DNA of 64,000 nt from Antedon mediterranea. Lineage: Eukaryota > Echinodermata > Crinoidea > Comatulida > Antedonidae. Position numbers and translations under genes: made by a program. The stretch covers positions 27,280,070 through 27,344,069 of the forward strand of contig NC_092671.1 in NCBI RefSeq assembly GCF_964355755.1, in the 5' to 3' direction. Below the pieces are notes generated by a model. It was not told where the DNA came from and did no database searches. It saw only the letters and a list, made by a program, of their open reading frames with translations. Positions 26,070-38,213 of the stretch are shown here, one piece after another (the stretch's first letter is position 1; the number at the start of each line of letters is the position of its first letter).

Positions 26070-26449
26070 AGTAATATAAGACTGATGATATTTTATTCCA
26101 TGTTTCGACAATTCACATTCATTTTTTATTCTGGTGAGAAGTTGTTTTTGTTAACTATGAAGGACGTTAGGCCTAGTTATCACTTATATGTTTGTTATTC
26201 CTCGTGTATCGAGCAGCGTAGTAGGTGAGTGTACTTTTAAATTATAACATATTTATCTCGAACAGGATAGAAAACAACTATCGCATCCCTACCATGAGAA
26301 ACGTGAATGAAGTACTAAAACACATTGTATGTTCCTTGAGGAAGCCTACACATGGTTAATATTTGTACACACAAGCACAATTCGTTCATTACAAACAAAT
26401 GAAAAAAGAACATTACATTCAATTTGGATTTGGGGAAAAAGTGCACTTA

Positions 26450-27271
26450 CCGTATATTTCGGTGTATAAGTCGCACCTGTGTATAAGACGCACCCCCTAA
26501 CTGAGAGTAAAATATCGGTATTTTTTATAAGACGCACCTTATATTTCATCAAAACAATTTAAAAAAAAATTGTAATCAATATTATTGTAATAATATATTT
26601 TGTTATATCTACAACAGCGTCCTTTATTTAGGTTTTTTCTTACCTAGGCTCGCCAGCCTCAACAAGTTCTTTCTAACTTGTTATTCATGAATTTCGCACC
26701 CGCAACATCGAGTGCATGACCGTGTGTGTAACACGTACGTGTGTGGGCTAGCCTCGCTCGATCATTTCGAGAGGGCGCACGTTTTCACGGACAATCGTAT
26801 TCGATTAGTATCTATGTATCCGAGAAGCGTGTACGCTAGTCCATGCTGTAATAACCTGGAGAGTATACTAGTCGAATACCGTACACCATGTGGCCGCCAA
26901 GAAGGGCTTGCGCTGGGGGTACGGCGGTCGTGCGTATAACTATAAATAAATACTAGCCTAGGCTATTCCAATCGTAAACGTTTACAAATGAAATTTTATC
27001 GGAGCGCCTACAACAGCTCAATAATGAACAAATCTTTTCATCATATTTTAGTATAACATCATGCTAAAATGCCTTGAAAACTAGGCAGAAGCAGGTTGCC
27101 GTTACGTTAGTATACTGTAGCTAGGCCTAGCCTACTCAGTCCTAGCAAACGAGGTGACGATATGTACAATCTCTGTGGTGAGGCATTTATGTTCGGTGTA
27201 TAAGACGCACCCTTAATTTAGAGGTCAAATTTGCGTGTCAAAAGTGCGACTTATACACCGAAATATACGGT
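26450..27271. mobile_element. MITE with CCGTATATTTCGGTGTATAA ends, copy 2
   Basis: Perfect terminal inverse words CCGTATATTTCGG and CCGAAATATACGG flanked by TA on both sides (26448-26449 and 27272-27273). This fits a TA-target superfamily. The interior matches 4160-4783 reversed (CACGTACGTGTGTGGGCTAG and neighbours). Confidence 0.75.
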
Positions 27272-27443
27272 ACTAACTCGTGTTTAAAACCAATAAATCG
27301 CGCACATAAACGTTGAATTATTACATTTTTATTGCAATGAACCACTGCCCTCTTTGAAATTCCGCAAGGAAATCGTGTTTTGATTTATTTGGGAAACACC
27401 ACCCTAAACTGTATATCCACGACTGTAGTATCAATCGGATTCA

Positions 27444-27962
27444 GGGACCGGGACTATTCGGCCCACTTTTAGTGGGTTGGGCCGAAACATCCCACTTTGT
27501 GGGCCGAAACGTCTCACTTTAGACCAAATTCATATTAATTTGTTTTGTTTTGGTATTTATCAAGTTTTTAAAGGTGTTTAACAATCCGTATTTTATTGAT
27601 ATTGACAATGTTGACATAATATATATAATAAATTACTAAGAAAACGTCATTTTATATTCAATTTATTACTTCGAAAACCTTGTTTATTTCGTGCATTCGC
27701 CAAGCGGCCAACAGAGGGCGTAACTTGTTTACATCGTTCGCGTGACTAAAAAATGATCATTTTCGACAATGTTTTCAAATACGTTTGCTTTATTGCATCT
27801 TTATTCCTAGCAGTACTACCCTATCGTCTCTCTGAAATTAACGTTTGGTTTATGCTTATAAAATGCACATCAAAGCCGATAAATTTAAGTGTGCCGAATC
27901 GTCTCAGGGCCAAATAGAATAGTCCCGGGCCGAACTGTCTCAGGGCCGAATCGTCCCGTTAC
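27444..27962. mobile_element. MITE with GGGAC-ATTCGGCCC ends
   Basis: The left end GGGACTATTCGGCCCA is matched by inverse GGGCCGAATCGTCCCG at the right. GGGCCGAAAC and TCTCAGGGCC words are repeated subterminally on both sides. The body is AT-rich and noncoding. Confidence 0.7.
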
Positions 27963-28009
27963 CTATCAATCGCTGCCCAGTGTCCATTTCTCAAAATAAC
28001 TAGGCCTAG

Positions 28010-28085
28010 GGTTTCATGGTTTCACGAAACCTAAGATTCCGAAAGCTAAGACCCCCTAAGACCTAATATCACGAAACCTAAGACC
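28010..28085. repeat. CTTAG/TTTCGTGA repeat, inverse of 19845-19935
   Basis: Contains CACGAAACCTAAGA words repeated two to three times; the inverse words TCTTAGCTTTCGTGATC occur at 19845-19935. In both places they sit next to GCACCTGCCTTGTATTTTAA, an end of the E1-type core. Confidence 0.6.
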
Positions 28086-28744
28086 CAAGATTACCAATAA
28101 TTCTCTTTCGCACCTGCCTTGTATTTTAACTCTAAATTTCGTGTGCTAATCGAGTCAAATGCAGTTTTAATGATGCACTCTTGACGTTCCACCCTATCTG
28201 TTCGTTTGTTCGTGTCGACACATTCAGTATCAAATGGCGATATTTCTGTATTTTTTCAATCAATTGCTTGCTTGCGAGTATTATATAAGGTATGGTTTAA
28301 AGATCTTTGGCTATGTTCGGCTTCGGGATATTATACCACACTTAGGCCTAGGCTAGGCTATGGGGGTCGTCGGTTTCGTGTTATGGGTTGTCCAATTCTA
28401 TAGGTCGTCCAATTCTATAGGTCGTCCAATAGAGAGAAATGGCAAACCGACGTCTAAAATCCGAGTGGTTATAAAATCATAACAAACCGTTGAGGGCGGC
28501 ACATTTCCTATGTTTATACACGTGAATCATGGCGTCGTCTAACACATTGACACATTGTTGCAACCAAATGCAATACAGTAGTGTGGCATTATAACTGAAA
28601 ATAAACCAATAAAACAATGAAATATGTATAAAAGTCATCCATCATTCACAATCATATTTCTAAAAATATCTCATATCTGTAGGTCTACATTAGACTAGGC
28701 CTATAGTATTATAGTAGAATGGTGTTATCTGGGACAATGCTAAT

Positions 28745-29230
28745 TTTGTTGAAATATTACAATTTTGTCTACACATAATTAATTTTGTCAATACAAAATT
28801 CATTTTGTCAACACAAAATTCATTTTGGTATTGACAAAATTCATTTTGTGTTGACAAAATTTATTCTGTGTGGACAAAATTAATTTTTTTTTCACAAAAT
28901 TCATTTTGTCTTGACAAAATTCATTTTGTCTCGACAAAATTCATTCTGTGTAGACAAAATTAATTCTGTGTAGACAAAATTCATTCTGTAACGACAAAAT
29001 TCATTTTGTGGCGACAAAATTCATTCTGTAACGACAAAATTCATTTTGTGTAGACAAAATTAATTCTGTGTGGACAAAATTAATTCTGTGTAGACAAAAT
29101 TAATTCTGTGTGGACCAAATTCATTTTGTGGCGACAAAATGTATTCTGTGTAGACAAAATTTATTCTGTGTAGACAAAATTCATTTTGTTGCAACAAAAT
29201 TTATTTTGTCGCGACAAAATTCATTTTGTT
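28745..29230. repeat. 20-bp tandem array of quasi-palindromes
   Basis: About 24 copies of a 20-bp unit with core ACAAAATTCATTTTGT, a 7-bp inverse repeat around TC. Units are joined by variable GTGTAG, GTGGCG or GTAACG links. The array abuts the TIR element at 29261. Confidence 0.9.
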
Positions 29231-30374
29231 AGCCGAGCCTACTCAAGCGTGGGACAAAACGTTTTAACATTTAAATTAGAAGGCGGGGTTGTTATTGGAA
29301 ACTCGAAGATTGACAGTTATAGGCCTACGATCAAACAGCTCGCGAATATCATTTTACGACCTCCTCTACACCGGTGAACTTGAATACTTTGCGTCGAGTA
29401 TAAGTACAGTTTATACCGACGTATGACAATATTATTGTATACTTAAAATTAATTCCGATTCAGCAAAACGGAACACGTAGCCCTCCCGGGTAGCCCTATA
29501 TGCCTACCAATTTTGGTAATAAATATTAAAGATAGTTGAAGATGGTTGAAGATTTATATCGATACCGATAATATTGATAAAGAAAATGACAACACTATTT
29601 ACGATAACATCTGATAAGTTGAGTAGTAATGAAATGATTTTAGATAATACATTTATTTTAATATAATAGTTAGTATAGGCCTATTTATTCTTATGGGAAT
29701 TGCGTCGTCTATATAGGCCTACCAAGTTTATTTGATAGGAATACTAAATTGCTAATAGGCCTAACTCAAGGAAACAAAACTATGATATATCTCTTAAGAC
29801 ATATGCTAATTGTCTCTAATTGGAATAATAGAGATATCTTTATTGAAAAGATATCTTGGTTATAACAGGGATATATCTCTATTGGAACCTAAGATCTATA
29901 TTGTAAACTAACTACATCTATTAAAAACTAAGATATTTTAGTTGCCTAAATAAATGACAGTTTGGTACGCCATAGATTATGATATTGCAAATTGTCGTTA
30001 AAAAGTTAAATTTAATTTCAAATTTACGTTTAACTATTAATTTTACTCTCGGTTGCATATTATTATATATTTACACCCTCGAAAGATATAATTCAACTTT
30101 GACCAAATAGTTATATGGGTGTTCACACAACTGACATATGGCGCCACTCAAGTATCCATTCCCATGGCAGTGTATATAATCTTTCCACCTTCTCCATGAT
30201 TGATTTTATTTATTATACATTGCTAATTGCAAATAATTGTTTATAGGTTTACATTGTTCTTTGTACTTTTAATATTCAGTCTTTGCCTGGCTTGATAAGA
30301 TTGATGTTAAATAAAAATGCATTTTCCACTAATAAAATATGGAGTTGTATCGAGAAAGTATTGTAATTTCGGGC

Positions 30375-30612
30375 AGAATGGTTTTCGGTCTGGAAAGGTC
30401 ATTATTACACTGTCTGGGGTGTTGATATTTATACATCGAATGTTCAAATCAAATCGAATAGCCCCATTATTGAAGCTTTACCTGAAGAGGTCCTAGACAA
30501 CTTGCGTAATCTTGGAGAAGCCCAGACCCTCAGTCAAACCAGAATGGCTTCGGTCTGGAAAGGTCATTATTACACTGTCTGGGGTGTTGATATTTATATA
30601 TCGAATGTTTTA
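30375..30612 (+). repeat. ~70-bp segment duplicated 165 bp apart
   Basis: CGGTCTGGAAAGGTCATTAT and the following ~50 bases occur at 30388 and 30551 with very few differences. Confidence 0.85.
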
Positions 30613-30817
30613 TGGGCAATCAGTCCTGAACCTAGCCAACGTAGGCTACCTGGCCTACTTACTACTGTAGGTTAAAGGTTATTAGGTTTCGCAGGGTGGA
30701 TGACTGTTATAATAAAACTAACGTGAGCAATCTTTTGTAGTCAGTTCTTTAAATGTTTTTTTTTTCAAATAACGGACAGCTTTCAGCATCATTATTTCTG
30801 CAATGATTATTATTATC

Positions 30818-31168
30818 TTAAAGATTATTGTCCCCTGAAAAAAATGTTTTTTTTAATCTTTTTGTTGAATATGTTATTTTAATGTCACATAATAGTTATT
30901 CACTTTCACAAAAAATTGGGTCTGAAAAAAAATTATTTACCTGAAAAAACTGTAATTTAAAGCAAAAAATGGTCAAATTGTCTGGAAGCCAATGAGTTTT
31001 TGGGTAATTTAACTGTTTATTTTGTCTTTTTATATGTGAAATAATTTTTCTCCCGTTTTTTTTTCTTATGGAAGTGAACAGCTTCATTAAAACTGCATAA
31101 TTGACTATTCAAAGTCCGATTTTAAAAATCTTTATTTTTCATGATTTTGGGAGACAATACATCTTTAA
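30818..31168. mobile_element. MITE with TTAAAGATGTATTGTCCC-type ends
   Basis: Starts TTAAAGATTATTGTCCCC and ends GGGAGACAATACATCTTTAA. It matches the two long ends of the 48297-50859 element, so it is a solo internally deleted relative. End fragments also occur near 42030-42075 and 43125-43142. Confidence 0.75.
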
Positions 31169-31617
31169 TTTTAAAATAAAGTATATACATTTTATGAAAT
31201 TAATAAATAATATTAATAAGCCCCATTACTACAATTTTACTTAAGTAATAAGCAGGGCTCTATAAAAACCATTTTCCGATTTTTTAATATAGAATACATT
31301 ATAATAATAATTATTACTGACGATGTAGATATTAAATTGTCAAGTATGAATACTGATCATATCTGATATTTTCAGGGGTCCCTGATATTATAAAATAGAT
31401 TAATATGATAGCAATAGAGACGGAGGCATGCTCAGCCATAATAACTGAACCAATAACAAATGTCAAAGATTCGCGCGCTATCATCATTTATAGCTTCACC
31501 CTGTCTTGCCCTTTTCACGTTTAAACTCCGCCTTCTAATTTAAATGTTAAAACCGAGCCTACTCAAGCGTAGTTATCAAGTATTCATTACTGGCGGTAGC
31601 CCCCTGCAGGGGATGCT

Positions 31618-33739
31618 AGTCAAGTCGCCCCATCGCAAAGTCGCCCCATACAAAGTCGCCCCATACACAGTCGCCCCATCGCAAAGTCGCCCCAAAACAA
31701 AGTCGCCCTGACACAGTCGCCCCATTGCAAAGTCGCCCCATCGCAAAGTCGCCCCAACGCAAAGTCGCCCCATCGCAAAGTCGCCCCAACACAAAGTCGC
31801 CCCATCGCAAAGTCACCCCAAAACGTTAAAAAATAGTTTAAAAGTGCGTAAAATGTCGCAATGATACACAAAATAACACGGAACGTGTAGGCATAAAAGG
31901 GGAAGCCCCGCCATGTAGTCTCGGGTCACACGATCGGCACGCTCCCCAATCATCAGAGAGGAAGCCCCCAACTAATCACTCCGCGGTCGCACTAACGTCG
32001 TGCTAGCTCTCACCAGAGGGAAACCCCCGTAATTACTCCGCCGTTGTCGCACTACAACGCACCATCTGAAGATGGGGAAACCCCGTCGGAGTTTTACGAT
32101 GATATCAGTCGCGTTCGAAATTGGTGGCGTTTAATTTTGGTCGCGATAAAATGATGTTATACGATCTAGATTATTTTTACTTTGGTCGATGAATATTTAT
32201 TATTATTAGGCCTATATTAATAATTGATTTTTGTTTTTATTTTACACTGAGGTCTATGATGAGAGAAAGATGTGTGCCTTAAAAATGACAATTTGTAAAC
32301 ATAGTTTAAGATTATAGTAAGCCTATTATTCAGCATAATGTCATTTAACAGTACATAAATTTAAATGTGAAATACTTTATAGGGAACGTAGGCTACGTCT
32401 GTGTCTTTTATTTTTTATATGCAACAAATTAGGTAAAACAATTTATTTATAAACATTCAGTTTACTATTATATACATAGTATTACAATGAACATTGATTA
32501 TAAGCCTGGAAATGCAATCCCATCATTATATCCATTATAAAATTGCATCATATCGCCACTATGTCGTAAATGATGACGTGCATGTGTGTATTCGTCGTAC
32601 GTCCGTGTACGTATTATTCCGTGCCTCTTCACTGTCTTGTTTATTAAAATTAAATAAACACCCGATATGAGGATATTTATTAGGCATGATAATTAGAATG
32701 TTCTATAACCAAAAGGGTTGAAAAGAATTTCTTCAGTAAAATGATCATTCTGCTGTTGAATAAAAAGCGACTCGCAATCTGAAACATTCTCTGAAACCAA
32801 TAGGAGCTGCTCCTTCTGGTATCTGTTTCCTTCTCACAGCTGCTACGTCTTTCTGCTGCCTGTCGGGGATTCCCCTTTTTAAAAAACACGCACACGATAA
32901 TCATACTGTACGATGGTTTTTCCATGGCCAAAATGTAGCGTTTTAATTTTACTAAAATACCTGCATGTGTAAAACGATCATATCGGCGAAGAAATCCCCT
33001 TTTTTTTATTTCTTCATTTTGAAAAGTCATAATTAAAATTAAATAACTATAGACACATAACTTGTCAATAAATGCAAAATGATCAATAAGTAGCCTATAT
33101 AACATTTATTGTCTTACAACGCTGTTATTGTTTTAACTACTGTAAATATACGAAGGCCTACTAATACTATTTATACACTTATTATATTATCCTAAAAAAT
33201 GAGCTGGTATCCACGCGTAGGTTGAAGAAAGATTCGTAATTGTGGCTCTGGTAACTAATTTTAAAATCATATTAAATTAACATTTTCGAAACTATAAATC
33301 AGGGATAATCTTTTCGAAATCTTTTTAGAACTTTCAAACAAGGGACTATTTTTTAATGATTTTTAAAAAGCACATCACTATTAAAACCTGTAAAATAAAA
33401 ATTAAAACACAAATTATGTATATAATAGGATAAACATTATAATGTATACGACATTTAGCGCGACCAAAGTAACAACGCAATCGATATCAAACGCAACCGC
33501 TATATGATTAAAACAGCGTACTACTAGCGGTGGCACTTCCGAAATAAAACCGTGGGCGACTTTGCAATGGGGCGACTTTGCGTTGGGGCGACTTTACGTT
33601 GGGGCGACTTTGCGATGGGGCGACTTTGTAATGGGGCGACTGTGCCGGGGCGACTTTGTTTTGGGGCGACTTTGCGATGGGGCGACTTTGCGATGGGGCG
33701 ACTTTGTATTGGGCGACTTTGCGATGGGGCGACTTGACT
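31618..33739. mobile_element. Foldback element with tandem-repeat termini
   Basis: Both termini are arrays of 14-16-bp units with core GGGGCGACTTTGC (33553-33739) or its inverse (31618-31825). The outermost sequence is AGTCAAGTCGCCCC on the left and GGGGCGACTTGACT on the right. The flanks ggatgc and ggatcc may be target remnants. The 1.7-kb centre holds a degenerate ~62-bp repeat (31880-32095) and AT-rich DNA. The weak 141-codon minus-strand ORF at 32680-33105 has no recognisable motif. Confidence 0.8.
31880..32095 (+). repeat. Three to four degenerate ~60-bp GC-richer units
   Basis: Each unit has a GGGAAGCCCC or GGGAAACCCC palindromic box followed by ACTCCGC-GTCGCAC-type text. The region is strikingly GC-richer than its surroundings. 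A lone similar box, GGGGAAACCCCGAGTCG, is at about 50562. Confidence 0.6.
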
Positions 33740-34540
33740 GGATCCCATTAAGTAGCATCACTAGCCACATAACAGAATGGCAGTTGTCAAGCTGAAACTA
33801 ATGCTAGGCCTAGCTAGGAGAAGCCTAGCAGCACCCTAGCTAAAGTAGTAGTAGTAGTACAGTATACTATGCAATAACGAATTTCCAATATTATTATTAT
33901 AATAACCGATAATCCGTACTAGGCTCGAGTACTCGAAGTACTACAGCATACAGGCCAACTATCTAGGCCCGGCCTAGTCCTAGCTAGAGCTGGGTACAGT
34001 ATATAACAAAAACGCGTCTTAATTCAATCCAAATTAAAATAAAATATGTTAAGATTTGCCCATATAACATTAAAATTGTTAAGGGTGTTGCAAAAAAAAA
34101 AGATACTGCTATTATGTGTGTTTTAAACGTTCTTTTCTACCTACCTTTTTAACTCAACCCATCGGAATTTCCCATACAAAAACATGTGGCGAAATGGTTT
34201 GTTTACAATCTATACCAAAGAATGATATAATATCAGCGTTGCCAGCGATAAAATTTAAATTATGCCGTATCCTGTCTCAAATAATGCCAGATTGGGAAAA
34301 ATAATGCCAGATCCCCAAAATGTGGCCCTAAACAGCGCCACCAACGGTTGTATGTCTAATAAACGTTTGTAAACCCCAACTGACACAAAATAGGGCCTAA
34401 AATTGTATCCCCATGTCATACAAAATTTATATTTTTAGTTTTGTGAGTAATAACTAATACTTCTAAATATCTGGGGTGTGAAAATGGTAATTGCAAATGA
34501 CACCAACACCAACCAAAATTTGGAAAAATACAGCTACTCG

Positions 34541-35360
34541 ATGGCCGGAAATGGCACTTAATTTAAAATATGAAATAAAAATATGTTTATTAGTGTCTCC
34601 ATGATCTTAGCCCACCATAGTTCGAAAATGGCAATTATAATTTAAAATAGGAAATCAAAATATATATTAATTGTGTCTCCAGGACCTCAGCCCCAACCAT
34701 GATGGGGCTGAGGTAAGAAAATTTGAAAAATATAGAGCTGCTCAATGGCCGGAAATGGCACTTAATTTCAAATATAAAATAAAAATATATTTATTAGTAC
34801 CTCCAGGATCTTAGCCCATGATAGTTTTGAAAGTGCCAATTATAATTTAAAATAGGAAATAAAAATATATATTAAGTGTTTCCAGGACCTCAGCCCCACC
34901 ATGGTTGGGGCTGAGGTAAAACAAATTGGAAAAATAGAGCTGCTAGATGGCCGGAAATGGCACTTAATTTAAAATATGAAATGAAAATATATTTATTAGT
35001 GTCTCCATGATCTTAGCCCACCATAGTTCGAAAATGGCAATTATAATTTAAAATAGGAAATCAAAATATATATTAATTGTGTCTCCAGGACCTCAGCCCC
35101 AACCATGATGGGGCTGAGGTAAGAAAATTTGAAAAATATAGAGCTGCTCAATGGCCGGAAATGGCACTTAATTTCAAATATAAAATAAAAATATATTTAT
35201 TAGTACCTCCAGGATCTTAGCCCATGATAGTTTTGAAAGTGCCAATTATAATTTATAATAGGAAATAAAAATATATATTAAGTGTTTCCAGGACCTCAGC
35301 CCCACCATGGTTGGGGCTGAGGTAAAACAAATTGGAAAAATAGAGCTGCTAGATGGCCGG
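34541..35360. repeat. ~203-bp tandem repeat with 406-bp higher-order period
   Basis: GGCCGGAAATGGCACTTAAT-type starts recur near 34541, 34745, 34947, 35152 and 35353. Odd and even units differ, so 34547-34952 is nearly identical to 34953-35358 (an A-B-A-B array). Each unit carries a hairpin with CCTCAGCCCC and GGGGCTGAGG arms: 34685-34713, 34888-34916, 35091-35119 and 35294-35322. Confidence 0.9.
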
Positions 35361-35644
35361 AAATTGCACTTAATTTTAAATAACAATGTATAAGAGTCCC
35401 TAGGACCTCGCCCCATCATGGTCACTGAGAGGTGAAGAAAATTTGGAAATATAGGGTTGCTACGACGATGCAAATGGAACATAATTTGAAATATGGAAAA
35501 CAAATTCTCTAGAAGAAATTCTTTTTAAAATTAGAGCTTCTAGTTACCGGAAATTGCCATTTTAAGGGTTGGGGTAGGGGTATGGCCGCTTATAATTATG
35601 AACTGAAAAAACAAAACCCCTTTCATAATGTTTTCGTTCAATTG

Positions 35645-36960
35645 TCTCTACTAGATTTCGCTCGCGTACCATCTAGTTCGTGCCCACAGATGGTTCTCGA
35701 ATACATAGTCATTTCAGCGTAAAAAAACTGTCGGTTTCAAATGTACGTACGGCAGGACTATAAAACATTGTCGTTTACAGAAACAAATAAATAGACACAA
35801 TGATTTATGTAGTCAACCAAAATTAGCACCTAGAAACTTGTCACAAAATGAGTCGAAATTTGTTATTTGGACTCATTTTAACAAACCCAATTTTTTTTAT
35901 TCTTTATATTTCTTTATTATCCAATCATTAACGAAATATTTTTTTATAGGCCTATAAATAATATACCACTAAATAGAGTAAAACATTTCCGATTTAATAC
36001 TTTATTAAAACTGTCACTGTCTCATGGTCGATTGAAATAGTAAAGTACATTTAAAGACCACTAATACGTTTATATTTTTGTAATTATTAATTAATACAAA
36101 CGTTGAGAAACAATTGACAGTAATAAAGTATTATATAATTATGTGTTTATAATCTGAAAGTAGGGGCTACCAACACTCACAGTGATATAGTTTATTAGTA
36201 TATTTGTTTATATTATATCTAACAGTACCAACACACTTTTGATTCAAATGGCGATCAAAAGTGGTTAATACCTATTTGCAGTATTGTATAGCATTACAAT
36301 ACTATTTCTGTTTATTCTTCAAGGGTCTATAAATTTACCTACTTGTGTTAAACCATGGAGGTATGCAATAATTTGGAATGTTCCATTCATTGAAAATCAA
36401 TACATTTCTATAAACGTATATTAAATCTATCAAAATAGTATTTTTTAAAGAAAATCGGCCTGTCTTCAACATTATGATGCTGTACTCTAGCTGTTCAACC
36501 GGTTTTCAGCTATTAAAAACAATTATCATAGGAGGAGATAGGAAAATGCGAAGCCTCCTCGCATTTTTGTGGCGGGTATTTTTCAAGATGGACATCCATT
36601 AGACAGTGTATACCACGATCGGAAAACACCCTATTTGGGGCAAATCGTTGAACCTAAATTCGTTTTAATCGTCAATAACTACTTATCTAACTTAATTTAA
36701 TTAGTAAACAGGGTTACATCAGGTGGTTAAAATCAGTACCGAAAGTACGAACCAACTTTATATACCATCGAGTAAAAATTCTAGAAGTAAGGCGCAGTTT
36801 GCCGAATTTTGCCCTTACGCTGGGGATCCAATAACCTGCATGGTCTCTGAAATAGAGCAACATAATTGGCCAATAGCTAGCCTCTTCGGATTTGTTGTGC
36901 TGCCTATATCGCAGACACGGTAGTTTTTGAGCAGCCTTCCTATCCGAAGAGTCGATTAAG
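35645..36960. repeat. Copy of the 59.6-63.6 kb repeat family
   Basis: Begins at CTAGATTTCGCTCGCGTACCATCTAG. It shares ATGGTTCTCGAATACATA, GGCCTGTCTTCAACATTATG, CATCCATTAGACAGTGTATA and GTAAACAGGGTTACATC blocks with the later copies in the same order. No coding. Confidence 0.75.
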
Positions 36961-37335
36961 TCCGAAACGAAAGGATGGAAGAACTATTGTACGGAAAACC
37001 CGAACAGATCTGTTTTGTATGATATGATATTGTGTAAGGTGATATGTATTAACAAAATATTTTATTTTTGTTCTGTGGTATATTATTTTTTTGGTTGTTC
37101 AAAAAACACAAAATTATGCCAGATTATGCTAAAAACGGCTAAATAATGCCGCGGCATTATGCCAGATGCCGTGGGCCTCCAAATAATGCCAAAAAGCATA
37201 ATAATGCCAGAAATGGCAACTATGTATAATATTCTTTGTCTATACCCACCACCACTCGGTGAAATTTGAGTGACGTCATCACGGTTCGCCATTTCTCTCT
37301 ATTGGAGGTTGCCCGGGTCGTTGGGGTCGTCCAAT

Positions 37336-38209
37336 TTGGAGTGGGGGTAGTACAGACAGGCTCTATCTCACAGATGCTTCTTTGTTTGGCCATTTTAAAT
37401 TTTACACCTGTTTTTTCATAGTTTATTTTATTTATCTTTTATAATAATCATTTTCTAGTAGTAGTTTATTAGGCCTATTGACAGTAATTTTTTTATATAA
37501 TTTAGAATAAATTTATTCCTTTAGGGGAGATCGCATCACCCTATTAAATTAGGATTATTGGAATGAATTACGTGGGAAAAATTATTTCGCGCCAAATTAA
37601 GGTTTTGTTGACGCCCTCACTCTGGGAATCACGACTCGACACACATGTTACATCGACGATCGACTAACTCTCCACACACCACACGGCGCGAAACTAGAAA
37701 CATAAAAAAATACTGTATTCGCTTGGTTGGCACCAAAACAAAGCAGGTGTCCATGCTTTTTGTTTTGCTACAATAATCAGAATGTAATGTTTCATCTAAG
37801 AACAGGTTGGTATATGAACACATAGAATATGTATCCACCGTTTTGTGTTTTCCTAGGCCTAACGTATCGTATCAAGCTTTATTTATTAATATTATTTGGA
37901 TGGATCCTATTATTTTTTAGCTGTCTGTGAGGGAAGTTCCGTCGACTCGCACTAGGCCTCCTAGGCCTAGCTAGGCTAGCCGAGCGGGAGCTAGGGTCTG
38001 TACTTCTTGCAAGCCAGGCCTACAGTACCACCCACAGAAGCGGCGCTACTGCAGTTTCGCACCACACTGTTATATATTCGATTTCTCGCCTAATTTTTTT
38101 CTCACACCCACATCATATACAATTTTGGGCCATTATGTAACATGTACCCATGAATGATTTAGCCACCATTATATATTACCTTTATGGCGCTAGCCTAGTT
38201 CCGTTTCGC
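37336..38209. other. No gene seen
   Basis: AT-rich, with an AGGCCTAG-rich patch at about 37950-38035. No supported feature. Confidence 0.5.
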
Positions 38210-38213
38210 ACCT

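Larger units (their letters stand above)
29261..31552. mobile_element. 2.3-kb TIR element flanked by an 18-bp direct repeat
   Basis: TIRs of about 25 bp (GTTTTAACATTTAAATTAGA and onward to GGCGG at the left, its inverse at 31528-31552). CCGAGCCTACTCAAGCGT lies outside both ends in the same orientation (29233-29250 and 31553-31570), with 10 extra bases on the left side. No transposase was found. It contains a MITE (30818-31168) and an internal duplication. Confidence 0.6.
34238..37220. mobile_element. Possible 3-kb element with GTTGCCA ends
   Basis: GTTGCCA at 34238 and TGGCAAC at 37214-37220 are inverse. Near both ends the word ATAATGCCAGA/ATTATGCCAGA occurs two to three times and was not seen elsewhere. 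The terminal match is short, so the border call is weak. The interior holds the higher-order repeat at 34.5-35.4 kb and a copy of the 59-63 kb repeat family. Confidence 0.35.
28426..37305. other. Inverted 24-bp pair enclosing the 28.4-37.3 kb repeat nest
   Basis: CCAATAGAGAGAAATGGC-AAACCG at 28426-28449 recurs inverted at 37282-37305 with one mismatch. GTCGTCCAATT lies outside it on both sides in direct orientation. The two could be the termini of one ~8.9-kb composite element or two solo copies of a small repeat. Confidence 0.3.

Noticed and set aside
31576-31871. Three overlapping minus-strand ORFs with repeated ATLRWGDF/GRLCDG peptides
   Set aside because: They are translations of the foldback terminal tandem repeat in three frames; the mirror ORFs at 33524-33795 arise the same way.
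32680-33105. 141-codon minus-strand ORF as a foldback transposase
   Set aside because: No DDE or other recognisable motif, no codon or splice evidence, AT-rich region; too weak to call.
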